Below are positions 17,433 to 25,912 of a stretch of DNA of 64,000 bases, piece by piece. The DNA comes from Bacteroidota bacterium. GTDB lineage: Bacteria; Bacteroidota; Bacteroidia; Bacteroidales; UBA12481. The position numbers were made by a program, and so were the translations under genes. Within the stretch, counting starts at the first letter, position 1. Each line of letters starts with the position of its first letter. Under the pieces are notes generated by a model, which did no database searches, was not told the DNA's origin, and saw only the letters and a list, made by a program, of their open reading frames with translations. The stretch lies in contig JABHCC010000023.1 of the NCBI GenBank assembly GCA_018669475.1, positions 90,090 through 154,089 of the forward strand. The letters are read 5' to 3'.

Positions 17433-19208
17433 TTAATCAGAACTCTTGATCCAGTTCACTAAACCTTTTTTGCGAATAATATCCATGAGTTTATCCGGCA
17501 GGGGTTCAAAACTGTACTTTTTTCCAGCCACAAGAATCTCACCTTCTTCGAATTTAATCTCCAAAGTATCTCCTGAATTGAATGCATCCACAGCTTCCGG
17601 ATGAACAATCAATGTAAGCCCCTGGTTGATTGCTGATCTGTAAAAGATTCTATTCACAGATTTTGCAATTACTGCCTGAACGCCTGCATGAGCAAGACCA
17701 ACTGCCGGATGCTCTCTTGAGCTACCACAGCCAAAATTATCTCCGGCAATTAAAATATCTCCGCTCTGAACTCTACCTGAGAAAGTGGGATCAAAACCTG
17801 CAAAGAGGTAAGGCATAATAGCTTCACCATCTGAGCTTAAAACATTGTATGTCATATTACCAGCAAACATTTGATCGGTATTGACATTATGCTGATCAGA
17901 ATAGTCCCATACAGCATTTGCATACCGATCTTCATCGGCATTAATTTCAGGAGTTTGGCTTTCTGCCCTTTCAGTTCGAAACATTTCCTTTCCGGGTTTA
18001 TCCCTGGGATCAGTAATCATGCCCGTTAAAGCAGAACCGGCAACTGTTGCAGGTGAGGCCAGATAAATTGAAGAATTGGGATTCCCCATTCGTCCTTTGA
18101 AGTTTCTGTTTGCAGTACTAATAACTGTGATACCATCAGCAGGAATTCCTTGTCCGGTTCCCAGGCATGGACCACATGATGAGCTCAAAAAATTTGCACC
18201 GGCTGAAAGCAGATCTTCCACGAGACCTTCTTTCATTGCTTGCAAATAGATTTCACGGGATGCAGGAATAACCAATAGTTGAAAACCAGGCTTGATCTGC
18301 TTGCCACGAATCACCTCTGCGGCCTCCCTGATATCTTCAATTCGTCCGTTAGTGCATGTACCGATCAAACCCTGTTGAACCTGAGTACCTGCAACATCAG
18401 CAAGACTTTTAACATTATCTACATGATGGGGAGCTGCTACCAAAGGATATAATTCTGAAAGATTGATATTAATCTCTTTGAAATATGTAGCATCAGGGTC
18501 AGCCCAAATTGGATTTACAGGATCAGAGAAATATTCTTCAAGAATCTGATCTGGCGGAAAAACAGCATTTTTAGCACCCATTTCAGATGCCAGATTAGCA
18601 AGAGTCATTCTTTGCGACATATTCAGACCGGCAACTCCATCACCATGAAATTCAATTGAAAGATAATTTGCACCGGCTGAACCAATCAGTCCAATAATAT
18701 ACAGTGACAAGTCTTTGGCAAATACCCCTTGTGGTAATTGTCCGTTTAAAGTGATTTTAATACTCTCAGGCACTCTGAACCATGTCTCACCCTTCTTCCA
18801 TATTCCGGCTGACTCAGTACGGTCAATACCGGCCGCGAATGCATTAAAAGCTCCGGCAGTACATGTATGCGAATCCGATCCTACAATGATCATTCCCGGC
18901 CTTGCATGGTATGACATTATTTGATGACAAATACCCCGGCCAGCATCATAAAACTTATCGACACCCTGATCTGCAACAATATCACGAATAGACTGATATT
19001 GCGTAGCCAGTTTCGCACTGGTTGGAGGGGCATTATGGTCAAGTACTATAAGTAATTGTTCAGGATTGGCCACCTTGCTGCCATCCATCTTTTCAAAAGT
19101 TTTAAAAATACTGGCTGTGTTATCGTGTGTGAGAACCAGGTCAGGTTTCTTAAAAACAATAGCTCCCGCAGGAGCTCCTAATACTTTCTCAACAAATGTT
19201 TTTTTCAT
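17433..19208 (-). CDS. Fused LeuC-LeuD type hydro-lyase (aconitase superfamily)
   Basis: 591 residues combining the large iron-sulfur part and the swivelling small domain on one chain. The 4Fe-4S cysteines are present in GTCTNGRIEDI and SSCGPCLGTGQG. Active-site segments VLDHNAPPTSA and VGSDSHTCTAGAF are canonical. The C-terminal swivel domain has NVNTDQMFAGN and NFGCGSSREHPAVG. Such proteins isomerise hydroxy-tricarboxylic or dicarboxylic acids by dehydration and rehydration (aconitase, homoaconitase, isopropylmalate or dimethylmalate dehydratase). The substrate-selecting loop after NTDQ does not carry the YLRT motif of isopropylmalate isomerase, so I do not assign a substrate. No leucine-pathway partner (leuA, leuB) is nearby. 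A diverged paralogue lies 1.3 kb away with two LytTR regulators between. Confidence 0.85.
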   Translation of the reverse strand: MKKTFVEKVLGAPAGAIVFKKPDLVLTHDNTASIFKTFEKMDGSKVANPEQLLIVLDHNAPPTSAKLATQYQSIRDIVADQGVDKFYDAGRGICHQIMSYHARPGMIIVGSDSHTCTAGAFNAFAAGIDRTESAGIWKKGETWFRVPESIKITLNGQLPQGVFAKDLSLYIIGLIGSAGANYLSIEFHGDGVAGLNMSQRMTLANLASEMGAKNAVFPPDQILEEYFSDPVNPIWADPDATYFKEININLSELYPLVAAPHHVDNVKSLADVAGTQVQQGLIGTCTNGRIEDIREAAEVIRGKQIKPGFQLLVIPASREIYLQAMKEGLVEDLLSAGANFLSSSCGPCLGTGQGIPADGITVISTANRNFKGRMGNPNSSIYLASPATVAGSALTGMITDPRDKPGKEMFRTERAESQTPEINADEDRYANAVWDYSDQHNVNTDQMFAGNMTYNVLSSDGEAIMPYLFAGFDPTFSGRVQSGDILIAGDNFGCGSSREHPAVGLAHAGVQAVIAKSVNRIFYRSAINQGLTLIVHPEAVDAFNSGDTLEIKFEEGEILVAGKKYSFEPLPDKLMDIIRKKGLVNWIKSSD

Positions 19209-19258
19209 GTTAATTTTTCAAACCGAAAGATAAAAAAAATGGCAACATAAAGTTCATG

Positions 19259-19984
19259 CTATTCAAACATATCAGCTAATTCCCTAATCCTTTTCTTAAC
19301 AATAGGCAAATCTATAATTCCCTGATTAGACTGAAGATAACACTTCTTTCGCCTGGTATCAACCTGGGTAACAAATCTGGTATTGATAATTAATGATCTA
19401 CCAATCCTTTTAAACATGTTTCCTTCAAGCTGGGACTCGATCTTTGCTAGATTTGATGTAATTAATTTGAATGAATTATCACGAAGATGAACCTCTGAAT
19501 AATTACCATCTGCTTTAACATATAAAATCTCCCCTATTTCCATGATATAGAAACCATTCAACGTATTGAACCGTATTTTATTTTGATTTACACTGGTAAG
19601 GGTTTTAGCACCTGTTTTTTCAACATGCATCCTTGCCATTAAATCAATTATGTCAGTATGAATTATTGGCTTCAGTAAATAATCAAAGGCCTGTTTCTTT
19701 ATTGCCTTCATTGCATATTGATCGTAACCAGTAGTAAAAACAATCTTTGGTGTCAATCCTAAAATTCTCAGCTCATCAACGACCTCAAAACCATTTTTAC
19801 GAGGCATCTCTACATCAATAAAAACAATATCCGGGGCCAAATCAGGCACATTATGCAAGGCATCCCCAGTATCAGTAAATTTCCCGACAATATCCAAGCC
19901 CTCAATTTTGCTAATTTGAGCAGCCAGCACACTAACTGCCTTTGGTTCATCATCAATGATTACGCATCTGGTGGTTTTTAACAT
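19259..19984 (-). CDS. LytTR-family response regulator
   Basis: 241 residues: an N-terminal receiver domain (IIDDEP, phosphoacceptor Asp in VFIDVEMPRKNG, Lys in YLLKPI) and a C-terminal LytTR DNA-binding domain (YVKADGNYSEVHL, then FKRIGRSLIIN). It is usually partnered by a LytS/YesM-type membrane histidine kinase, but none is in this window. It lies 45 bases downstream of a second LytTR gene and between two hydro-lyase genes of the same orientation, so it may regulate that cluster; that is inference from position only. Confidence 0.92.
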   Translation of the reverse strand: MLKTTRCVIIDDEPKAVSVLAAQISKIEGLDIVGKFTDTGDALHNVPDLAPDIVFIDVEMPRKNGFEVVDELRILGLTPKIVFTTGYDQYAMKAIKKQAFDYLLKPIIHTDIIDLMARMHVEKTGAKTLTSVNQNKIRFNTLNGFYIMEIGEILYVKADGNYSEVHLRDNSFKLITSNLAKIESQLEGNMFKRIGRSLIINTRFVTQVDTRRKKCYLQSNQGIIDLPIVKKRIRELADMFE

Positions 19985-20029
19985 AGAAATTCAGGTATTT
20001 ACATAAGGCTAAAACAGACTTTTGTTTGG

Positions 20030-20395
20030 TTAAAACAACTCTGACAATTCTTTTACATATCGATGAGATATTGATAAATCAAGCTTGCCAGATGGAATAT
20101 CAAGCAGACAGGTATTACTTTGTCTGTTAACATGTGCCAGATAATTAAGATTGATCACTGAAGATCTTCCTATTCTCCTAAAGCCCAGAGGGAGTAACAT
20201 CTTTGACACATACGCCAAAGTATAAGTGACAAGTTTCTCTTCACCATCTATTAAATGGATAGTGCAATAGTTTCCATTTGCTTTAACATAAGCAATATCA
20301 CTTATTGATTGTAGAAAAAACCCTTTCAATGTATTAAAACGACATCTTCCGGATTGGTCGTAATAGCCAATCTTCCCGTCAGGATTAGACTTCAT
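20030..20395 (-). CDS. LytTR DNA-binding protein without a receiver domain
   Basis: 121 residues, essentially one LytTR domain. It lines up with the C-terminal half of the neighbouring regulator throughout (RFNTLKGFFL against RFNTLNGFYI, YVKANGNY against YVKADGNY, FRRIGRSSVIN against FKRIGRSLIIN), so the two look like tandem duplicates with the receiver lost from this copy. Lacking a phosphorylation site, it may compete for or co-bind the same operators. A promoter box framed by an inverted repeat sits immediately upstream. The short N-terminal 17 residues are polar and of unknown function. Confidence 0.88.
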   Translation of the reverse strand: MKSNPDGKIGYYDQSGRCRFNTLKGFFLQSISDIAYVKANGNYCTIHLIDGEEKLVTYTLAYVSKMLLPLGFRRIGRSSVINLNYLAHVNRQSNTCLLDIPSGKLDLSISHRYVKELSELF

Positions 20396-20398
20396 AAT

Positions 20399-20439
20399 AT
20401 GTAGGTGGTTGTCTTCTCAAATGTAAGAAAACCCTACAT
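20399..20439 (-). promoter_or_regulatory. Promoter of the LytTR gene framed by a 7-bp inverted repeat
   Basis: Minus-strand TACATTTG (20418-20425) matches TAnnTTTG, with a TTG about 20 bases further upstream, giving a leader of about 16 bases. The perfect inverted repeat ATGTAGG (20399-20405) and CCTACAT (20433-20439) brackets the box, one arm near the transcript start and one between -7 and -33, a position suited to repression. Operator function is inferred. Confidence 0.45.
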
Positions 20440-20548
20440 GTCAAACAAGCCATATTTCAATAATATGCTGAAACCCATGAAATAATGTGTGAAGCCCGTA
20501 AATATATATATCAGCTATCAGGTCCCTGCCATTGTTGAAATGAGATTT

Positions 20549-22357
20549 CTAGAATAGCCCACCTTTTTGGAAAATATCCATTTGTACTTCAGAGAAAGGG
20601 TTGGCCTGGATACTGGTTCCTTTAGTAATATTCTTAATTTCTCCGCTTTCATAATTCACTTCAAGCATATCACCATTCTCGAGGCTAAGATCTTGTAAAC
20701 TATCATATGCCAGAATTGGGAAGGCAGCATTGATTGCATTCCTCTCATAAATAGCTCCATAGCTTTCTGCAAGTATACAATTAACTCCCAGAGCTTTAAA
20801 GCAATCGACAGCTTGCTGTCTGGATGAACCGCTACCAAAATTTTTCTGAACTACAATAATATCACCTTCTTTAACCTCTTTGGCAAAATTCTCATATCCT
20901 TCCAGGTTATCAAAAGCATATTGACCCATTTCTGAAATATCAGTGATAGACAGATATCTGTTATGAAAGATCATGTCGGTATCAATATTATCCTCCCGGA
21001 TATACCATGAACGCCCTGAAACAACCTTCGTAGTGGCGTTTGCGGATGTAGTGTGCTCACCTGTGACCGGAGCCTGAGTAATAGCTTTCTCAATATCTTT
21101 AACCTTACTCAGACCAATTCTTGAAGGATCAGTAATAAAACCAGCCAAAGCAGAAGCAGCTACAACTGCAGGAGAAGCAAGATACACTTCCCCTTTGCCC
21201 TGTTTACCCGGAAAGTTTCTATTTCCGGTACTGATAGTTACCTCACCCGGTCCATTCTGACCTACCTGTCCGGCGGCACATCCTGCACAACCCGCATTTG
21301 ACAACATAGCTCCTGAATCCTTAAACACCTTTATTAAGCCATTTTCAAGACATTGTTTCCATATTTCATCAGTTGCCGGAACAATTTTTAGTACAATTCC
21401 AGCAGCAATGGTATTACCTTTAAGAACATCGGCAGCAGCTACCATATCCTCGTATCTCCCATTCGTGCAAGAACCAATAAAAGCTGAGTCAATTGGAGTT
21501 CCTTCTTCCTGCATTACAGTAGCAGTATTATGGGGTGCACCCGGACGTGAAACGCGAGGAATAAAGGCAGACAAATCGAGTTCATAACTCTCTTCATAAG
21601 CTGCATCAGGATCGGCCTTCACAAGGTCAATTTCCCGGCCCGCTCTTTCTGAACTGTATTTGATAACTTCTTCATTTGGAGTAAAAAGCAGAGTAATTAC
21701 TCCCATCTCTGTACCCATTGAAGCGATGGTGATTCTCTCATCAAGAGTCATCTGATCAACAGCTTCACCATATAGCTCCACTGCATATCCCAGAAGAGAA
21801 TTTGCGCCAAAATGATCCAGAAGGTTCAAGACGATGTCTTTAGCTGATAAGCCCTCAGGACGAGTACCATTAAGAGTAATTTTTGCTGATTTTGGCACTT
21901 TAAACCAAACTTTACCATTTGCCCATGCAGCAGCAATATCCTGGTCACCCATTCCTTGTCCGAAAGCACCAACTGCACCTAAAATATTCGCATGTGAATC
22001 TGTTGTAACAGCAGTTGAACCACTAAAAGTTAAACCCTCATGCATTAATGTATGAGTGCCAATTCCATTATCTATATCATAAACCCTTACACCTTCTTCA
22101 CGAGCATAAATCCTGCATTTGTGCTGATTTATGGCATATTTCTGATCTGATCCGGTAGGGTTACAGTCGAAAGTAAAAAAGGTTCTGCTTTTATCCTCTA
22201 ATGACAAGCCATGATCCTGCATGTTTTTCACAACATTAGCCCCGCCAAAATCACGGGCAGCCCGAACATCCATAAATACATCGACTATATCACCCGGCTT
22301 AACATTCTTGTACTTAGAGTGACTGGCAATAATTTTTTCTATAAGAGTTAGTGACAT
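20549..22357 (-). CDS. Diverged fused LeuC-LeuD type hydro-lyase (aconitase superfamily)
   Basis: 602 residues, paralogous to the 591-residue enzyme but with altered signature positions. The first cluster cysteine is in GSCTNGRYEDM; the CxxC pair reads GCAGCAAG where the neighbour has CGPCLG. The usual active-site DH pair is replaced (FDCNPTGSD against LDHNAPPTS), while the DSH motif is kept (TTDSHANILG). In the swivel domain the loop reads RYLSITD, reminiscent of the YLRT loop of isopropylmalate isomerases, and the serine-arginine motif reads GSGSSRQQA instead of GCGSSREHP. The fold and three cluster cysteines are kept, so it is probably an enzyme with a different substrate. About 150 bases separate it from the LytTR gene downstream. 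Confidence 0.82.
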   Translation of the reverse strand: MSLTLIEKIIASHSKYKNVKPGDIVDVFMDVRAARDFGGANVVKNMQDHGLSLEDKSRTFFTFDCNPTGSDQKYAINQHKCRIYAREEGVRVYDIDNGIGTHTLMHEGLTFSGSTAVTTDSHANILGAVGAFGQGMGDQDIAAAWANGKVWFKVPKSAKITLNGTRPEGLSAKDIVLNLLDHFGANSLLGYAVELYGEAVDQMTLDERITIASMGTEMGVITLLFTPNEEVIKYSSERAGREIDLVKADPDAAYEESYELDLSAFIPRVSRPGAPHNTATVMQEEGTPIDSAFIGSCTNGRYEDMVAAADVLKGNTIAAGIVLKIVPATDEIWKQCLENGLIKVFKDSGAMLSNAGCAGCAAGQVGQNGPGEVTISTGNRNFPGKQGKGEVYLASPAVVAASALAGFITDPSRIGLSKVKDIEKAITQAPVTGEHTTSANATTKVVSGRSWYIREDNIDTDMIFHNRYLSITDISEMGQYAFDNLEGYENFAKEVKEGDIIVVQKNFGSGSSRQQAVDCFKALGVNCILAESYGAIYERNAINAAFPILAYDSLQDLSLENGDMLEVNYESGEIKNITKGTSIQANPFSEVQMDIFQKGGLF

Positions 22358-22406
22358 ACTGCTAATTTTTAATTTATTGTATATGGGAGACTCTGATCAG
22401 TGTAAT

Positions 22407-23123
22407 TTAGGCTAAAAATAGAAAAACTGTTGGCTTTTTATTAAGCTCAGGTTTATTATTTTTCCATGATTTTACATCCATAGTTTTAATAAGCTGATCG
22501 GGCTGCGTAAGATTCACCGCTAAACATAATCGAGTGTCTGGTGATAGTACTTTTAAAAGATCACTAAGTACCTGATTATTACGATAGGGTGCTTCAATAA
22601 ATAATTGTGTTTCACGAGATTTGCCTGAGAATTGCTCTAATTCTCTTATCCTCCGGATCCGCTGTGCCGGTTTTACGGGCAAATACCCCCTGAAAGCAAA
22701 TTGCTGACCATTTAATCCTGATCCAATCAATGCCAGAAGTATTGAGCTGGGTCCGGTAAGTGGAATAACTTCAATATTATTTAAATGCGCCATGTTTACT
22801 AATTCAGCACCAGGATCAGCTATGCCCGGGCATCCGGCATCAGACAAGATACCTGCAGATATTCCATTCATGACTGGCTCCATCAGAAAACCAAACTCCT
22901 CAGCTGGAGTATGTTCATTCAAAAGTGAGAACTCTACCTCAGAAAGAATATCTCTCATTCCACAACCTACCAAAAACCTTCGGGCATATTTCTCGTTCTC
23001 TACTATGAAATATCTGAGACTGCGAATGGTATCCAAAACATCAGGAGCCAGTGACAGCTTAGGCGATCCTTCCCCAAGAAGATTTGGAACCATGTATAGT
23101 TTTGCTGATTTCATATCCCTCAT
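22407..23123 (-). CDS. RsmI-like SAM-dependent methyltransferase (tetrapyrrole methylase fold)
   Basis: 238 residues. GILSDAGCPGIADPGAELV and VIPLTGPSSILLAL are the SAM-binding and substrate-loop signatures of the RsmI/YraL group, which 2'-O-methylates C1402 of 16S rRNA in the ribosomal decoding site. Bacteroidota carry a diverged branch with a different N-terminus (LYMVPNLLG), as here, so the exact target is less certain than in E. coli. The second ATG (23114) follows GAGGGAT, a possible ribosome site, and may be the real start. A glycosyltransferase gene precedes it by 29 bases. Confidence 0.85.
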   Translation of the reverse strand: MRDMKSAKLYMVPNLLGEGSPKLSLAPDVLDTIRSLRYFIVENEKYARRFLVGCGMRDILSEVEFSLLNEHTPAEEFGFLMEPVMNGISAGILSDAGCPGIADPGAELVNMAHLNNIEVIPLTGPSSILLALIGSGLNGQQFAFRGYLPVKPAQRIRRIRELEQFSGKSRETQLFIEAPYRNNQVLSDLLKVLSPDTRLCLAVNLTQPDQLIKTMDVKSWKNNKPELNKKPTVFLFLA

Positions 23124-23152
23124 ATTTAGAATTATGAATTGCGAATTAAGAA

Positions 23153-23896
23153 TTACGTCTCAAATATCCTGTTTACCCTTATTCCCCATTTTTTCATCCG
23201 GAAGGAAATTGCAGTCCATAAAACGCCGAAACCATAGCTTACACTTCTGCTGAAGTTAATTGATGATGCCTCCTGATGGTATTTCGTCGGACAAGTTATT
23301 TCTGCTATTTGGTACCCTTTGAATATTATTTGAGCCAATATCTGATTATCAAAAACGAAATCGTCAGAATTATTTTCAAAATCAACGTTATTAAGAACCT
23401 TACCTGAGTATGCCCGGTAACCTGTGTGGTATTCAGATAATTTCTGCCCCATAAGAATATTCTGAACCAGCGTCAAAAACCTGTTTGCAATATATCTCCA
23501 CATTGGCATTCCTCCATTAAGCGCACCTCTTCCCAATATCCTTGATCCGAGAACTACGGGGTACACTTCCTGAGCAATCAGATAGGCCATTGAATGAATC
23601 AATTTTGGTGTGTACTGATAATCAGGATGGAGCATAATGACAATATCTGCATTCAATGCCAGCGCTTTATTATAACATGACTTTTGATTGCCCCCATATC
23701 CCAGGTTAGATTTATGCTCAATAATATGTTCGATACCCAGCTTTCTGGCAATATCAACAGTTTCATCAGAACTATCATCGTCTACCAATATCACTTCATC
23801 TGTGATATCCATAGGAATCTCACTGTAGGTTTGCTCCAGTGTGCCAGAGGCATTGAAGGCTGGTAATACAACTATGAGTTTCTTTCCAAGAAGCAT
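23153..23896 (-). CDS. Family 2 glycosyltransferase (polyprenol-phosphate sugar transferase type)
   Basis: 247 residues. A GT-A fold is indicated by VVLPAFNASGTLEQTY at the N-terminus, the nucleotide-sugar aspartates in VILVDDDSSDETV, and HPDYQYTP in the acceptor region. There is no C-terminal membrane domain, matching the soluble DPM1-like group that moves sugars from nucleotide donors to lipid or protein acceptors. The invariant GNxLGYGGNQ-like segment (KSNLGYGGNQKSC) is typical of this group in Bacteroidota. The acceptor is unknown. Confidence 0.88.
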   Translation of the reverse strand: MLLGKKLIVVLPAFNASGTLEQTYSEIPMDITDEVILVDDDSSDETVDIARKLGIEHIIEHKSNLGYGGNQKSCYNKALALNADIVIMLHPDYQYTPKLIHSMAYLIAQEVYPVVLGSRILGRGALNGGMPMWRYIANRFLTLVQNILMGQKLSEYHTGYRAYSGKVLNNVDFENNSDDFVFDNQILAQIIFKGYQIAEITCPTKYHQEASSINFSRSVSYGFGVLWTAISFRMKKWGIRVNRIFET

Positions 23897-23944
23897 TAAA
23901 GCATTTTTCGTTATTACCTACTGAGTCAGGATTAAGCTTTGTTA

Positions 23945-24394
23945 TTAGTATACATCCAGAAGTTCAACCTCGAACAGTAATGTTGTGTATCCTGGTATAG
24001 ATTGACTACCGGATGAGCCATAAGCCATGTTTGAAGGGATAATAAGAATTGCTTTTCCACCCTCTTTCATGTAATTAATTCCTTCATCCCATCCCCTTAT
24101 CACCTGTCCTATGCCAATGGTAAATTCAAATTCTCCTGAATCAAATTCATTACCATTCAAAAATGTTCCAGAATATTTTACTCTCACTCTGTCGCCACCA
24201 TCTGCAGGTACACCAGAGCCAGCAAGAGTCTCAATATAGTATATTCCACTGTATGTAGGTTCAGCAGTTATATTGTTCTCAAGCAAATACTCATCCAGTT
24301 TTGTCATTTCCTCATCCCAATCTGAGACCTTATTACAACTGACACTTGCCAATAATCCGATAGCCAGTATTGATAAAATTATTTTTCGTGACAT
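23945..24394 (-). CDS. FKBP-type peptidyl-prolyl isomerase lipoprotein
   Basis: 149 residues: a lipoprotein signal peptide (ILAIGLLASVSC) and a single FKBP domain (VRVKYSGTFLNGNEFDSG, GWDEGINYMKEGGKAI, IPSNMAYGSSG). FKBP enzymes accelerate proline cis-trans isomerisation during folding of exported proteins. It ends a run of three FKBP lipoprotein genes on this strand and starts 2 bases after the preceding one, so the two are surely co-transcribed. The last strand (LLFEVELLDVY) is complete. Confidence 0.92.
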   Translation of the reverse strand: MSRKIILSILAIGLLASVSCNKVSDWDEEMTKLDEYLLENNITAEPTYSGIYYIETLAGSGVPADGGDRVRVKYSGTFLNGNEFDSGEFEFTIGIGQVIRGWDEGINYMKEGGKAILIIPSNMAYGSSGSQSIPGYTTLLFEVELLDVY

Positions 24395-24396
24395 GT

Positions 24397-25245
24397 TTAT
24401 TGTATATCTATTAGTTCAACATCAAAAATCAGGCTGGAATATGGAAGAATTTTATTGCCATTTCCTTTATCAGCATAAGCTAATTTTGAAGGAATAATAA
24501 AACGTGCTTTTCCACCTTTTTTAATTTGCATAAATCCTTCATCCCATCCTTTTATAACTTCACCTCGTCCAATAACAAATTTTAATGGTCGCCCTCTTTC
24601 CAAAGATGTATCAAAAATTTTCCCATCTACAGTTTTGCCCGTATAATGAACTGTTAAAGTCTGTCCGGCAACCGGCGTCAGGCCAATACCCTCACTTTTA
24701 TGTACAACATATAAACCGGATTCCGATGGCTCAACAGTAGTATTTGTTCTCTCAATATATTCTTTCAGAAGTTGAATCTCCTGTTTTTCATCTGTATGAT
24801 AGTATCCCCTTCTTTCAGTTTCCAATGATTTTGCACTAATAATGTTTTTGAGTCTCAGATAAACAAAAATGGGATCACCCTGCTGCAGCTCTTTCGGAAG
24901 ATCTCTTTTTCTTGTTTTTTCATAAAAATCTATGGCCTGTAGTTTGAAACATACACTATCTCCGACCTGCAGCATTTGCAAACCATTATTAATATCCCCC
25001 TGATAGGCAGGTATGCTCACCTGCATTCGATAGAAATCTGATTCATCAATCAACTTATCTTCTTCAGACAAATACTTGACAGAAAGAACCACGATATCAC
25101 CTATTTTTGGCGACTTCCCAGATGGATTTGTTTCGATAAACTTATATTTCAAACCTGATGAGTGACTTGAATATCCATCGCTTTTCATGTTGCAGCTTAC
25201 AGTCATCAGCAATAATAGAAACAGAGTCAAAGACAATACTTTCAT
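24397..25245 (-). CDS. FKBP-type peptidyl-prolyl isomerase lipoprotein
   Basis: 282 residues from the ATG at 25245. This start gives a clean lipoprotein signal (LTLFLLLLMTVSC); the longer frame to 25296 would begin with TTG inside a dispersed repeat and is rejected. An N-terminal domain (about 20-150), itself FKBP-like in strand pattern but lacking the active-site loop, precedes a canonical FKBP domain (TVHYTGKTVDGKIFDTS, GWDEGFMQIKKGGKARF, PSKLAYADKG). It probably assists folding of envelope proteins, as in the GldI group of gliding or T9SS bacteria. The 5' leader of about 110 bases is made of the repeat described separately. Confidence 0.9.
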   Translation of the reverse strand: MKVLSLTLFLLLLMTVSCNMKSDGYSSHSSGLKYKFIETNPSGKSPKIGDIVVLSVKYLSEEDKLIDESDFYRMQVSIPAYQGDINNGLQMLQVGDSVCFKLQAIDFYEKTRKRDLPKELQQGDPIFVYLRLKNIISAKSLETERRGYYHTDEKQEIQLLKEYIERTNTTVEPSESGLYVVHKSEGIGLTPVAGQTLTVHYTGKTVDGKIFDTSLERGRPLKFVIGRGEVIKGWDEGFMQIKKGGKARFIIPSKLAYADKGNGNKILPYSSLIFDVELIDIQ

Positions 25246-25346
25246 CCCTTTATATTTAATTTTATTTGTCGGATGGAGCTCGCACAACAAAAACAATCAT
25301 CCGCGTGTGTGTTAAAATATTTTTCCTTTTGTCATGCTCGGTTCAT
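25240..25346 (-). repeat. Dispersed leader element, copy A
   Basis: A 107-base element forming the 5' leader of the FKBP gene and ending at its start codon (GGGATGAAA). On the transcript strand it opens with ATGAACCGAGCATGACAA and has CGGATG (25298-25303), CATCCG (25270-25275) and GGGATG (25243-25248), which can pair in two exclusive ways. It differs from copy C at 4 of the first 77 positions by my count. Copies B and C are at 28925-29033 and 43158-43264. Confidence 0.85.
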
Positions 25347-25363
25347 GCTAGTATAATTTTGTA

Positions 25364-25371
25364 CAAAAATA
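25364..25371 (-). promoter_or_regulatory. Promoter -7 box upstream of element copy A
   Basis: Minus-strand TATTTTTG fits TAnnTTTG. Transcription would start near 25357, so the whole element lies in the leader of the FKBP gene (about 112 bases). Confidence 0.5.
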
Positions 25372-25381
25372 AGGGAATATA

Positions 25382-25912
25382 TCAATCCGGAGTATCGATT
25401 TTAAGAAGTCTCATATGGTAAACCAAAATACTTCTTGGTGGCACTTTAACACCATCCCCTGCCAAGCCAAATCCCAAATAAGGAGGCAGCACCATTAACA
25501 CGCTATCACCTAGATGCAGCTGTTTCGACAATTCATTCCAACCAGACTCAACAGTGCTGTAATTAATCCTGAACTTTCTGGCTCCTGCTGAATCAGATGA
25601 GTAACACAGAACCCCATTCAGCAATTCTGTACGATACGAAAATGATACTTCATCCCCATTTTTTGGCAAGGGCCCATCTCCTTTGGCAAGAATTTGATAA
25701 AAAACTCCAATTTCGGTCTCTTCGAGATCCCATAATCTTTTTTTGGCAGCAGCTTTTATCCTATCAATATCTTCCTTTATAAATTGTTGGTTTATTTTAA
25801 TAAGAGTTTCCTCGCTTGGAGGTGGCTCCTCAATATTCTGTACTTTTTTACTTTGACAAGATCCAATCAGGGCCAACAAAACAACAATTGAGACTATTTT
25901 GATTGTGTTCAT
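25382..25912 (-). CDS. FKBP-type isomerase lipoprotein, GldI-like
   Basis: 176 residues with a lipoprotein signal (IVSIVVLLALIGSC) and a diverged FKBP domain (VSFSYRTELLNGVLCYSS, GWNELSKQLHLGDSVLMV, PYLGFGLAGDG). Several aromatic active-site positions differ from canonical FKBPs, as in GldI, a lipoprotein required for gliding motility and T9SS function in Flavobacterium. It overlaps the NrnA-like gene by 4 bases (ATGA), and from established knowledge gldI often sits beside a DHH phosphoesterase and ndk in Bacteroidota, which supports the name. The rest of the gld set is not in the window, so a gliding role is not shown. Confidence 0.8.
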   Translation of the reverse strand: MNTIKIVSIVVLLALIGSCQSKKVQNIEEPPPSEETLIKINQQFIKEDIDRIKAAAKKRLWDLEETEIGVFYQILAKGDGPLPKNGDEVSFSYRTELLNGVLCYSSDSAGARKFRINYSTVESGWNELSKQLHLGDSVLMVLPPYLGFGLAGDGVKVPPRSILVYHMRLLKIDTPD

